Assembly (NCBI GenBank): GCA_963731035.1
Contig: CAVSUY010000022.1
Span: forward strand, 186,001-250,000
Direction of reading: 5' to 3'
Origin: JAANXG01 sp963731035
GTDB taxonomy: Bacteria > Pseudomonadota > Gammaproteobacteria > Arenicellales > JAANXG01
Length of the DNA stretch: 64,000 nt
In this document: one piece after another, positions 34,276 through 42,886 of the stretch
Numbering within the stretch: position 1 is the stretch's first letter
How the letters are laid out: each line of letters starts with the position of its first letter
Made by a program: the position numbers and the translations under genes
Notes under the pieces: generated by a model
What the model was told of the DNA's origin: nothing
What the model saw: only the letters and a program-made list of their open reading frames with translations
The model's database searches: none

Positions 34276-35299
34276 TCAGTTCTTGTATGCCTCAACCGAC
34301 CAGCCGAGCATTGCGCCGCCCTCTCCACGAAATGCCTGCATGTCGACGCCCGACAGGCCCGAACCGATCAACAGGTGTTCCATCATCTCGAAGTCATCGT
34401 CGTTCCTGGCGGCCGCGACCATGTCCAGCAAGCGGCGCTGATTGGCCGCGACCCTGAACTGGGCTTCATCCAGCCACCGCAGCAACTCCACCGCGGTGGC
34501 CCGGTCGGCGGCCGAGAGGATTTCCTGAATGTACCGCCCGGGACCGACCAGCATTCCAGGGTTGGGACGTGTTCGCGCGGCTTGCTCGATGCGCTCCATG
34601 GCCTCGTCCAGGGCCCGGCGCTTCCTGGCGACCTTCGGACTGCGGAGCGCTTCCGCCGCTACTCTTCCCTTTGCCACGTCGGCCATGGAGCGAAGAAGAT
34701 TTCTCGCCCGCAAGTACAACTTGACATCATTGAGGACAAAGTGCAGTTGATCGAGTTCCTCCCGCGTGGCGCGCAGAAGTATGGAATCCCGATGATGCAC
34801 GATCATGGCTGCACGGCCCGATGGCTTCAGGACCCGTGCAAGCTCGGGTATGGAGCGGGAGAGGTTACTGTACTCTATACCGAATTGACTGCAGGCCATG
34901 TCGATGCTGTCGCTGTCGACTGGCAGCGACTCGGCGGAAACGTGGCTCTGAAACTTGATTCGACTCAATTTTCCCGGCCAGCGACGGATCCTTGACCTGC
35001 CTCGAGGGATCGATATCCGCGAGGTCCACGCCAAGAATCTCGAAGTGCGCAGACCGCTGGTCCGATGACTCCAGAGCAAGCAAGGCGATGGCTCCGTTGC
35101 CGGTAGCGATATCCAGTATGCGGCTTTCGCTTTCCAGTGTCTCGAAGCGGGACTTCCAGAAGTCCGCAATGGCGCCCTGGTAGTTGCCTCCGGACACCTG
35201 ACTGAAGGAATGGATGTTGCCGTACGCCCAATACCGGTCCCACTGCTCGAGCCGGCGTGCGCTTTCACCCGTGCGCGCCCCTCTGCCCCGCTCATCCAT
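34276..35299 (-). pseudogene. Class I methyltransferase gene with a +1 frameshift
   Basis: The first part (35299 to about 34973) encodes RLEQWDRYWAYGNIHSFSQV and the SAM motif SRILDIATGNGAIALLALES, then VDLADIDPSRQVKDPSLAGK. The coding then switches frame: SRIKFQSHVSAESLPVDSDS, then DMACSQFGIEYS and ELARVLKPSGRAAMIVHH. Dropping one base from the AAAA run (positions 34969-34972, T on the plus strand) restores a protein of about 340 residues with a long helical C-terminus. It is either a real lesion or a homopolymer error. Acceptor unknown. Confidence 0.8.
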
Positions 35300-35344
35300 T
35301 GCGCCGCACCCGCTTCGGTACCAACCTCCCCGTCCGTGCCAGCG

Positions 35345-37534
35345 TCACGAGACCTCGAACGTGTCGTCGCGCTGGTCGTCGGACGCGGATCCTTCGAGCT
35401 CGGCGGTCAACGGACCGAGGTGCCCGCCGTAGACCCGCCATCGTCCGATGGAATCGGCGTAGATGGGTTGCCTCACCTGCACCAGGCTTGCAGTGGATAT
35501 GGCCCGCCTGTTGGTATGAAAATCCAGCACCGCCGGATCCCATTCCAGGCCGCAGTGGGACAGCAGCGCCTTCATGCTGTTCTCCGGGTCCGCGACGATA
35601 TCTTCGTAGCGGATTTCCAGCAGGATTTCCTGCGGCAGGACGCGCCGCCAGTGCGACATGAGATGTGCGTAGGCGGTGTAGAAACGGCCCAGCTCCCGAA
35701 GGTCATAGCTGTAAAGTTGATCGCCTTCGAACAGGTGCGTAAAGCACGATACGCAAGTATCCAGAGGCTCGCGGTACACGTGAATCACACGCACGTCCGC
35801 GAGCATCCCCGCGACCAAGCCGAGATGTCTGAAATTGTTCGGCATCTTGTCTACGACCCGGGCGACGTCCGGCGCCGTCTCCGCCAGGCGGGTGCTATAG
35901 CGCTGGCCCATCTGTTTCCATTCGTCGGCGGTCATCGCCTCGACCCATTCCGGGTACGGGGCTCGACGAAAGCGGCTGCTTGAATCGACCAGCCTGTCCA
36001 GGTCGAAGCGCTCTCCGGCGCCGTGCACGCCGGGATGACTCGCGAGTATGTTCTCGACCAAGGTCGTCCCGGACCGAGGCATGCCCACGACGAGCACCGG
36101 TGCCGGCCCATCCCCGGCGTATCCGCTGCGAACGATACGATCGATCAGTGACTCCGGGAAAGTCCCGGCCAAACGGGAGAACCCGGCCTCATCGCTCTCT
36201 ACGTCATACTGGAACTGCGATCTCCTGGCCCGGGCACCCGCAGCGTAGTGTTCGAACGAGCGGTCGAAATCCTCACCGATATCGGCGTTCGCCTTGCCGG
36301 CCGCGTAGTGCAGCCACGCCAGGTCGTTCGCGCCGAGGCCGCGGCGTGTCAGCAACTCCTCGATCTTGGCCAACTCCGGATCCCCGGTTTCGAATCGTTT
36401 GACCTCGGACAGACGGTAGTAAAGCTCCGTCTGGTCCGGGTCGATCTCGATCGCTTGCCGATAGGATTGCAGGGCTTCGTCCGAACGGCCCAGAACTGCG
36501 AGGGTGACGCCCAGGTTTCGGTGCGCCGCCGCGGAATCCGGTTGCAGCTCCACCGCTTCTCGATGAAACGCCTCGGCCTCGTCGAGACGACCCTCGTCCA
36601 TCAAGGTATCACCCAGGTTGTGAAGGATCGAAGGAGACGCTGGTTTGAGCTCTCTTGCCCGCCTGAACGCTTCGCCCGCTTCCACGAGCCGTCCCTGTGC
36701 ACGCAGTGCAATTCCGAGATTGTTGTGGAGATCCGCCGAGTCCGGATTCGTCTCCAAGGCCGAGCGATAGCATTTTTCAGCTTCTTCGACGCGCTGCTGC
36801 GTCATCAGGAACGTGCCCAGGTTGCTCAGGATATCCGGCGCCCGGGGCTTGATCTCCAAGGCACGCCTGTAGGACTTCTCGGCCTCTTCGAAAGAACCGC
36901 GTGCTGCAAGGGCCGACGCCAGGTTGCTGTAGAGCTCCGCGAAATCGGGCGACATCTGGAGAGCACGCCGGTAGGAAGAGATCGCTTCATCGAGGCGACC
37001 CTGGGCCTTATACAGGTTGCCGAGGTAGTTGTGGGCGTCGGCGATATCCGGCCGGATCTCCAGGACTTTTCGGAAAGCGCTTTCCGCCTTCGCGTAGCTT
37101 CCCATCGCAGAAAAGCTCAGACCCAGGTTGAAGTAGGCTTCCAGGAACCCCGGCTTGATCACGACCGCTCGGCCGTGCGACTCGGCGGACTCGGCGTGCC
37201 TGCCCAGGTCCCGCAGGATATTGCCCAGATTGTTGTGAGCCTCGGCGTTCCCGGGCTCCACACGCAGGGCACGGCGGTAGTCCTCGGCAGCCTCCTCGAG
37301 TCTGCCCAAGGCGTGGCAGGAAGCGGCGGACATCGTCCAGCCGAACCCCAGGTGTGGCCAGGATCGTATGAACTGTCTGGCTCCGGCGAGAGATTCCTCG
37401 AAATGCCCGCCCCGGAACAAGGTGATCAGATTTTCCACGTCGGCCTTTTCCGGCTCCTGCACAGAGGCCTGATCAACATCGCGAGCGGCTTTGTCCTGAG
37501 GCGGGTGGGGTTTTCGATCTTCGCGCTTGACCAT
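35345..37534 (-). CDS. TPR-repeat sulfotransferase (729 residues)
   Basis: The N-terminal 440 residues hold about eleven TPR units (for example AEAHNNLGNILRDLGRHAES, then AYFNLGLSFSAMGSYAKAE and ADAHNYLGNLYKAQGRLDEA). The C-terminal 260 residues are a sulfotransferase domain. It has the PAPS P-loop VVGMPRSGTTLVENILASHP at about 475-495 and the 3'-phosphate motif RVIHVYREPLDTCVSC about 85 residues later. It resembles bacterial TPR-linked protein or lipid sulfotransferases. The ATG at 37534 is the likely start. The broken methyltransferase lies 45 bp downstream, possibly in one unit. Confidence 0.9.
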   Translation of the reverse strand: MVKREDRKPHPPQDKAARDVDQASVQEPEKADVENLITLFRGGHFEESLAGARQFIRSWPHLGFGWTMSAASCHALGRLEEAAEDYRRALRVEPGNAEAHNNLGNILRDLGRHAESAESHGRAVVIKPGFLEAYFNLGLSFSAMGSYAKAESAFRKVLEIRPDIADAHNYLGNLYKAQGRLDEAISSYRRALQMSPDFAELYSNLASALAARGSFEEAEKSYRRALEIKPRAPDILSNLGTFLMTQQRVEEAEKCYRSALETNPDSADLHNNLGIALRAQGRLVEAGEAFRRARELKPASPSILHNLGDTLMDEGRLDEAEAFHREAVELQPDSAAAHRNLGVTLAVLGRSDEALQSYRQAIEIDPDQTELYYRLSEVKRFETGDPELAKIEELLTRRGLGANDLAWLHYAAGKANADIGEDFDRSFEHYAAGARARRSQFQYDVESDEAGFSRLAGTFPESLIDRIVRSGYAGDGPAPVLVVGMPRSGTTLVENILASHPGVHGAGERFDLDRLVDSSSRFRRAPYPEWVEAMTADEWKQMGQRYSTRLAETAPDVARVVDKMPNNFRHLGLVAGMLADVRVIHVYREPLDTCVSCFTHLFEGDQLYSYDLRELGRFYTAYAHLMSHWRRVLPQEILLEIRYEDIVADPENSMKALLSHCGLEWDPAVLDFHTNRRAISTASLVQVRQPIYADSIGRWRVYGGHLGPLTAELEGSASDDQRDDTFEVS

Positions 37535-37664
37535 GTCTGTAACGGGAGTGATGAATCGGTTTCGGGATTCCGGCAGCCTGTTGTTGAAAGATCCATGCAG
37601 GCGGCACCATTATATCTCCAGGCGGTTGGGAGCAGGCGGGATCGCAACCGGCCCACGTTCGCAT

Positions 37665-37694
37665 AAAAAAAAGGCGCCCTCGCGGGCGCCTTTT
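37665..37694 (-). terminator. Intrinsic terminator of the porin gene
   Basis: GGCGCCC-TCGC-GGGCGCC is a 7-bp GC stem flanked by TTTT on the plus side and by eight T on the minus strand (AAAAAAAA at 37665-37672). It lies 28 bp beyond the porin stop. It would terminate the minus-strand porin transcript efficiently and can also act in the other direction. Confidence 0.9.
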
Positions 37695-37721
37695 CAAATT
37701 TCCTGGGTACGAGGTACTTTC

Positions 37722-38879
37722 TTAGAAGTACTTGATCATACCCGTGGAAACAATGGTGCTCTCGGGGTCGGCTGCTCCGCCCCCAACCTTACGCTTGTTG
37801 TGCTCGGCCTCGATGTACAGATGAGTGCCACTGCCCAGATCCTTGGCGAGCTGCAGGAAGAACGAGTCCAGATCACCTTCGCTGTCGTTCTTGCCGTGCC
37901 CATAGCCCAACATGCCGGACAGACCACCGCCGAAGCTGTAGTCGGCATGCAGATCGATGGTCTGAGGCTTGTCCTGAGGCTGGCCGGCCGGGAGGTCACG
38001 ATCCAGTTCCATGAAGGTACCACCCAGGTACAAGGCATCCGTCACGGCGAAGCGGGCACCGATGCCCCACAGCTTCGGCTGAGGAAGATTGCCAGGGTTG
38101 TTCTCGGTATAGTAGGCGGCATTGATGGTGACACCGCCGAAGGTCGCAGCACCGGCCACCGTGATGGCGTCCAGGGTGTTGGTGTTGTCCACAGGGTTGC
38201 CGTTAGCATCATTGACGTGCACATTACCGCCCGAACCGCCGATGTTGTTGTTCGGCGGCGCGAAGATGCCCTGCACCGAGAACGTGAACGGATCGCTGCC
38301 GTAGCCGCCGGAACCATAGGTATAGTCCAAGGCGTCGGAAACACGCAGGCCGTAGCCGTCGTAGTTCAGGTGGCGGGTCTGCTCATACCAGGTCGATCCA
38401 CCGAAACCGAAAGAACGGACGGTGTTGTAGCCCAGGTACGAATACAGCTCGCCCCACTGGTTACCGGCCTTGATGTCGCCGAAGTTACCCTTCAACTCGA
38501 CATAGGCGAGGCGCTTGTCCCAGTGCGAGGTGTCCTCAGTTGGAGCGCCGCGGTTGTAGGCCGAAGTGCCCATGCCGATCTCGATCCGGTAGCCGGCGCT
38601 CAGGCCGTTGCCCAGATCTTGCATACCCTTGAATCCGAAGCGCGAGTTCGCCTGGTCGCCCATCTGGAAGGAGCTCTCGCTGCTGTCCTTGGGGTTGGTG
38701 TTCGGCAGGAAAATGTTGGAACCATTGCCGCCGTTCTTCACGTGGGAATAGTCCATGCTGATGTTGACGAAACCATATACTTCATTGGTCCCGTCCTGCC
38801 CCACGGTCACCGCCTGAGCCGGAACAGACGCCCCGTAGGCGCCGGCAACAGCTAAAGCAATCGCAGTTTTCTTAAACAT
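37722..38879 (-). CDS. Gram-negative trimeric porin
   Basis: A 385-residue outer-membrane beta-barrel. The signal peptide is MFKKTAIALAVAGAYGASVP, cleaved after AQA. The early motif GQDGTNEVYGFVNISMDYSH and the aromatic C-terminus STIVSTGMIKYF (final Phe for BAM recognition) are standard for Porin_4/OmpC-like proteins. RFGFKGMQDLGNGLSAGYRI and NRGAPTEDTSHWDKRLAYVE are also characteristic. It has its own promoter, a long 5' leader with palindromes, and a strong terminator, and so is probably highly expressed. Confidence 0.92.
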   Translation of the reverse strand: MFKKTAIALAVAGAYGASVPAQAVTVGQDGTNEVYGFVNISMDYSHVKNGGNGSNIFLPNTNPKDSSESSFQMGDQANSRFGFKGMQDLGNGLSAGYRIEIGMGTSAYNRGAPTEDTSHWDKRLAYVELKGNFGDIKAGNQWGELYSYLGYNTVRSFGFGGSTWYEQTRHLNYDGYGLRVSDALDYTYGSGGYGSDPFTFSVQGIFAPPNNNIGGSGGNVHVNDANGNPVDNTNTLDAITVAGAATFGGVTINAAYYTENNPGNLPQPKLWGIGARFAVTDALYLGGTFMELDRDLPAGQPQDKPQTIDLHADYSFGGGLSGMLGYGHGKNDSEGDLDSFFLQLAKDLGSGTHLYIEAEHNKRKVGGGAADPESTIVSTGMIKYF

Positions 38880-38950
38880 AGTTCACTGACCCTTGATCAT
38901 TTGTGTGAATTATTTGTCGCTTACTAACGAAAGCAACCCTCGCACACCCC

Positions 38951-38990
38951 GGCAACGAACCCGCTGTTGCCGGGCCGCAACAATTGTTGC
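38951..38990. promoter_or_regulatory. Two palindromes in the porin leader
   Basis: GGCAAC (38951-38956) pairs with GTTGCC (38966-38971). A perfect 14-bp palindrome, GCAACAATTGTTGC, follows at 38977-38990. Both repeat the GCAAC/GTTGC word and lie between the predicted promoter and the porin ATG, 70-110 bp before the start. They may be operator half-sites of a repressor or hairpins controlling mRNA stability. Neither matches a family operator I can name. Confidence 0.5.
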
Positions 38991-39007
38991 TTTTCCAGCG
39001 CAACGCG

Positions 39008-39036
39008 TTTATAGCACAAATACTTTCCCCATGCAA
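39008..39036 (-). promoter_or_regulatory. Predicted porin promoter
   Basis: On the minus strand a -35-like TTGCAT (complement of 39031-39036) and a -10 TATAAA (complement of 39008-39013) are spaced by exactly 17 bp. They lie in an AT-rich island within otherwise GC-rich DNA. Transcription would start near 39001, giving a leader of about 120 nt. The rest of the stretch to 39354 contains nothing else I can support. Confidence 0.45.
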
Positions 39037-39354
39037 TAACAAAGCAAAGCGATTTTTTCATATAAATCAGTGATTTAAGGGCCGCCTCGATATCCATCGA
39101 CGAGCGGGTTCACCACTCACCGAAGTTCCCATGCAAACGACTTTCAGACACCCCGACGGGGCCTTGTTGGTCGCTCACCACATGGCAGTGTAAGCTCGCG
39201 GCAGCCTTGCTTCGGCCGAACCGCCGACGGAACCGCGAGGCCCGCGAATTTCCGCATGGGGGGCATCTACGGTGGGAAAACGTGGAAAATGGCGCACCTT
39301 GGCCACGGCTGCGCGGTCGACGGCCGCGACACTCCCCACTGACAAGAGGTACTC

Positions 39355-41037
39355 ATGGGTCGGAAAGGTTCAGTACAGGATCCCGCGCGGCTGTGGCAGG
39401 CGGCGGTAGCAGCTTACGAGCGCGACGATCCGGCCAAGGCGAGACGCAGCCTGAAGCCGTTGCTCGATCACCCCGCGGCCGACGGCGTGACATTTCTGCT
39501 GGCCGGTCTGGTCGAGGCGCGGCTCCGGGACTGGCGACGCGCGGAGAAATTTCTCCGCAAAGCGCTTCAGACCGTGCCCGAGCGGATCGAAGGCTGGGTC
39601 ACCCTGGGTAACACGCTGCATGCGCTGGGTCGCCCGGAGGAAGCCGCTGAAGCGTTCAGGGAGGCCGCCACCCGCAATCCGACCGACCCGCAGGGCTGGA
39701 ACAATCTCGCCGTGGTGAACGAAGACATGGGTCGGCTGCGGGACGCGCTGGACTACTACGAACGCGCCCTCGAAGCCGCATCGGACTTCCCCCAGGCCCT
39801 GCACGGTCGCGCCACGGTGCTGGGCCAGCTGCGTCGCTTCGACGAGGCGAGACAGGCGTATGAGAAGCTGCTGCGTCACTTCCCGGACGACAAGACGCTG
39901 ATGTTGGAGTACGCCGAGTTTATGGAACAGGCCAACCGGCCGGATGAAGCGGCCCGATACCTGCCCGGTCCCGGGTCACTCCGGGACAAGCATGCCGACG
40001 CTCGCGCAGAATACCTCAGGGCACAGCTCCTGATACGCAAGGGCGAATTGGAACCGGCGCTACGGAGCCTGGAGGAGGCCCGCCGGCGGACCGGCATGGA
40101 CTTCCTTTCTTACCGCGAAGGAACGATTCTGGATCGCCTCGGGCGATACCCGGAAGCCATGGCGGCGTTCGAGCGCGCCAACGAGGCGCGCGCCCGACAG
40201 AAAGATTATGAGCGCCTGCTGGCACAGCCCGTCACCGAATATCTGCAGCACAAGCTGGACACCGGGATCACGAGGCCCGACGCACAAGACCATGAGGAAG
40301 GAACGGCAGCCGGCGCCCGCTTGACTTTCGTGACGGGACTGCCGCGCTCGGGCACTACCCTGTTGGACCGGATGCTGAATGCTCATCCGGGCATACAGGT
40401 TCTGGAGGAGCTGGAAGGACTGCGTATGGCGGAGGCGGCGTTCGCCGAAGGAGCCGGCCCCGAGGAAGCCCGGCGCATCTACTGGGACTTCGTCGAACGG
40501 CACGTTGCCTTGGAAGCCGGAGCAATGATCGTCGACAAGAACCCGCTCCACGTGATGCACCTGGACATACTGCCGAAACTCTTTCCCGAAGCCCGTGTCG
40601 TCTTCGTGCTCAGACATCCCTATGACGCCGCCCTGAGCTGCTTCATGCAGGACTTCAATCCCGGACCGGTCACCGCCCGCTTCCTCGACCTGGAGTCCAC
40701 GGCCGTGCTTTGCTCCCAGTTCCTCGAACTCATGCTGCAGTACGAGCGCGCCGTCCCGGACACGGTAATTCGCATCCAATACGAAAACCTGGTCCAGGAC
40801 TTCCGCGAGGAGGTGGCAGGACTGCTCCAGACTATCGGTCTGCAATGGCACGAAGCGATCGAGGACTATTCCGACATCGCCGCGAAGTCGTCGCCCATCA
40901 TGACGGCCAGCTACGAGCAGGTCACCCGCGGGCTGTACCGCAGCTCCGTTGAGCGGTGGAAGCACTACCGGGAATGGCTGGCTCCATTCGAGGACAACCT
41001 CGGCGCCCTGCTTGCGGAGTTCGGATATACGCCTTGA
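39355..41037 (+). CDS. TPR-repeat sulfotransferase (560 residues)
   Basis: The N-terminal half has TPR-like repeats (RRAEKFLRKALQTVPERIEG, EEAAEAFREAATRNPTDPQG and RDALDYYERALEAASDFPQA). The C-terminal half is a sulfotransferase with P-loop VTGLPRSGTTLLDRMLNAHP at about 323-345 and the 3'-phosphate-binding RVVFVLRHPYDAALSCFMQD. It is a paralogue of the 729-residue protein on the other side of the porin but diverged. PAPS is the presumed donor; the acceptor is unknown. The two may act on cell-surface or secreted targets. ATG 39355 was chosen as the first ATG. Confidence 0.88.
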   Translation: MGRKGSVQDPARLWQAAVAAYERDDPAKARRSLKPLLDHPAADGVTFLLAGLVEARLRDWRRAEKFLRKALQTVPERIEGWVTLGNTLHALGRPEEAAEAFREAATRNPTDPQGWNNLAVVNEDMGRLRDALDYYERALEAASDFPQALHGRATVLGQLRRFDEARQAYEKLLRHFPDDKTLMLEYAEFMEQANRPDEAARYLPGPGSLRDKHADARAEYLRAQLLIRKGELEPALRSLEEARRRTGMDFLSYREGTILDRLGRYPEAMAAFERANEARARQKDYERLLAQPVTEYLQHKLDTGITRPDAQDHEEGTAAGARLTFVTGLPRSGTTLLDRMLNAHPGIQVLEELEGLRMAEAAFAEGAGPEEARRIYWDFVERHVALEAGAMIVDKNPLHVMHLDILPKLFPEARVVFVLRHPYDAALSCFMQDFNPGPVTARFLDLESTAVLCSQFLELMLQYERAVPDTVIRIQYENLVQDFREEVAGLLQTIGLQWHEAIEDYSDIAAKSSPIMTASYEQVTRGLYRSSVERWKHYREWLAPFEDNLGALLAEFGYTP

Positions 41038-41081
41038 CCGGACTGCAATTGATATGAGTTCCCGCAACGGTTAACCTCCCG

Positions 41082-41832
41082 GTGATTCCAATATTTCCGG
41101 AGCTCAAGCTCTTGAACCGCCTTTCCGACACGACACGATCAAGGCGCCGGCAGGCATGTATCAGCGTCAGGATCGCACCGGCGCTTGTCCTGATGCTGCC
41201 GGTGCTCGTGGCTCTGTTCATACCGGCCGCCGTGTCGCTTGCCGACCCTCGCGCCGGCTGTGCCGGTTGGAAATCCGGGCGGTCTCGACGGCATTCCGGT
41301 GTGCCACGGCTTCGGCTGCCGCTACAAGGACGTCGTGTCGATATCGGCGCGCGAATGGAACGAGATCAAAGCGTTCTTCCAGCCGCCGGCGACTTCGCCG
41401 GAAGCGGAGCGCCAGCAGATCAGAAAGGCGGCCGGCTGGTTCGAAGTAATCATGGGCCACCACACGCCGATTAATCTGGACCAACCCAAAGACAACTATC
41501 CCGGCCGCTTCAAAAGCGCCGCTGAGCAGCGGACCGGGACCGGCGGGGACGCCGGCAAAATCGGTCAGTTGGACTGCGTCGACGACTCGTTGAATATGAC
41601 GACCTACCTCACTTTGATGGACAAAGCGGGCCTGTTCAAATTTCACAAGGCAGTGGAACGCGCCTACCGGCGCTCTGCCGTGGACCAGCACTTCGCGGGA
41701 CAGATCGAGGAAATCGGCACCGGCAAGCGCTGGGCGGTGGATTCGTGGTTCTACGGCTACGGCAGCCTGCCGGTCGTGGAAGCCGTCAAGGAATGGAGCG
41801 ACGTCCCATTTCTGTTCGGGACCTCGTGGTAG
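41082..41832 (+). pseudogene. Secreted hypothetical protein gene with a +1 frameshift after the signal peptide
   Basis: From GTG 41082 one frame encodes a signal peptide (ISVRIAPALVLMLPVLVALFIPA, then AVSLADPRAG). The mature part continues in the next frame: VGNPGGLDGIPVCHGFGCRY, then KDVVSISAREWNEIKAFFQP, and DCVDDSLNMTTYLTLMDKAG, ending in ...FLFGTSW. Removing one G near 41255-41262 joins them as ...ADPRAAVPVGNPGG. The mature protein has conserved cysteines (CHGFGC, DCVDD) and no known domain. As it stands, translation could begin only at TTG 41239 without export. Its TAG overlaps the next gene. Confidence 0.75.
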
Positions 41833-42794
41833 CCGAAAGGCCCACGCTGGCGGTATTCGGGGCGAAGTCGGACGACGAGCTCCCCGGCTTGTCCGACGTC
41901 CGGGACATGGTGGAAATCGAGTTCGCGACCGCGGAGGAGGAGTTGGCACGCGTCCTCGAACACGCCCACATCCTGCTCGGCTGGGACTTTCGCGCCGGCG
42001 CGCTCGAGCGTGTCTGGTCCCATGCCCGCCGGCTGGAATGGGTGCATTGGGCGGGAGCGGGGGTGGATGCCGTCCTGTTTCCCGGGCTCCGCGACAGCAA
42101 CGTGATACTTACCAACGCCCGCGGGATCTTCGACTGGGCTATTGCCGAATACGTGCTGGGCCTCGTCCTCTGCCTGGCGAAGGGATTTCCGAGAACCGTG
42201 CTCTTGCAGCGGGAGAAGCGGTGGGACTTCCGGCATGCGGAATCCATAAGAGGCAGGGCTGCCCTGCTGGTAGGGGCCGGCAACATCGGCAGCGCCATCG
42301 GCCAGTTGCTTCGGAGCGCCGGCATGCAGGTGATCGGCGTCGCTCGCAGCGCCCGCGACGACGACCCGGTGTTCGGGGAGGTCCACGCCCTGGCGGCGCT
42401 CGATTCCCTGCTGGAGAGCGCGGACTACGTGGTCAACGTCACGCCGTCGACGCTCGCCACCCGGGGTTTGTTCTCAGCGCAGCGCCTGCGCCTTCTAAAG
42501 CCGGATGCAAGGTTCATCAACGTGGGCCGCGGGGACGCCGTGGACGAAAACGCACTGGCGGCTTTCTTGTCCGCCGGACGGATTGCAGGAGCGGCCTTGG
42601 ATGTATTTGCCGATGAACCCCTTCCGGACAGCAGTCCATTGTGGGAGCTCGACAACCTGATCGTCTCTCCCCATATGTCCGGAGACGTGAAGGGTTCCGA
42701 TGCCGCGTTGATAGCGCAGTTCGCCGACAACCTGGGCCGATTTCTTCGAGGCGAGCCGCTCGAGAACGTGGTGGACAAGCGAAAGGGTTATTGA
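41826..42794 (+). CDS. D-2-hydroxyacid dehydrogenase family protein
   Basis: A 322-residue NAD(P)-dependent oxidoreductase. The Rossmann motif is VGAGNIGSAIG and the catalytic elements are INVGRGDAVDE (Arg), ALDVFADEPLP (Glu) and SPHMSGD (His). It is a 2-Hacid_dh_C family member of the glyoxylate/hydroxypyruvate reductase type. GTG 41826 was chosen because it overlaps the stop of the previous gene by a few bases and excludes an unlikely arginine-rich extension. A REP doublet separates its stop from the convergent DgcA-like gene. Confidence 0.88.
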   Translation: MVAERPTLAVFGAKSDDELPGLSDVRDMVEIEFATAEEELARVLEHAHILLGWDFRAGALERVWSHARRLEWVHWAGAGVDAVLFPGLRDSNVILTNARGIFDWAIAEYVLGLVLCLAKGFPRTVLLQREKRWDFRHAESIRGRAALLVGAGNIGSAIGQLLRSAGMQVIGVARSARDDDPVFGEVHALAALDSLLESADYVVNVTPSTLATRGLFSAQRLRLLKPDARFINVGRGDAVDENALAAFLSAGRIAGAALDVFADEPLPDSSPLWELDNLIVSPHMSGDVKGSDAALIAQFADNLGRFLRGEPLENVVDKRKGY

Positions 42795-42877
42795 ATCGCG
42801 ACTGAAGTCGCTCCTACAAGCCGGGGATCTGTAGCGACGGTGAACCTACGGATTGTAGGAGCGACTTCAGTCGCGAT
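42795..42877. repeat. REP doublet (inverted pair, REPIN-like)
   Basis: ATCGCGACTGAAGTCGCTCC begins at 42795 and its inverted copy GGAGCGACTTCAGTCGCGAT ends at 42877, with about 32 bp between them. The same REP as at 28801-28876, but both units of the pair carry matching changes (GACTGAAGTC instead of GGCTGAAGCC). It lies between convergent genes. Confidence 0.9.
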
Positions 42878-42886
42878 TCGATTGCG

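Noticed and set aside
37527..38855. Long plus-strand ORF opposite the porin gene
   Set aside because: It is the complement of a clear porin, with no domain, no ribosome-binding site, and a GC-driven open frame.
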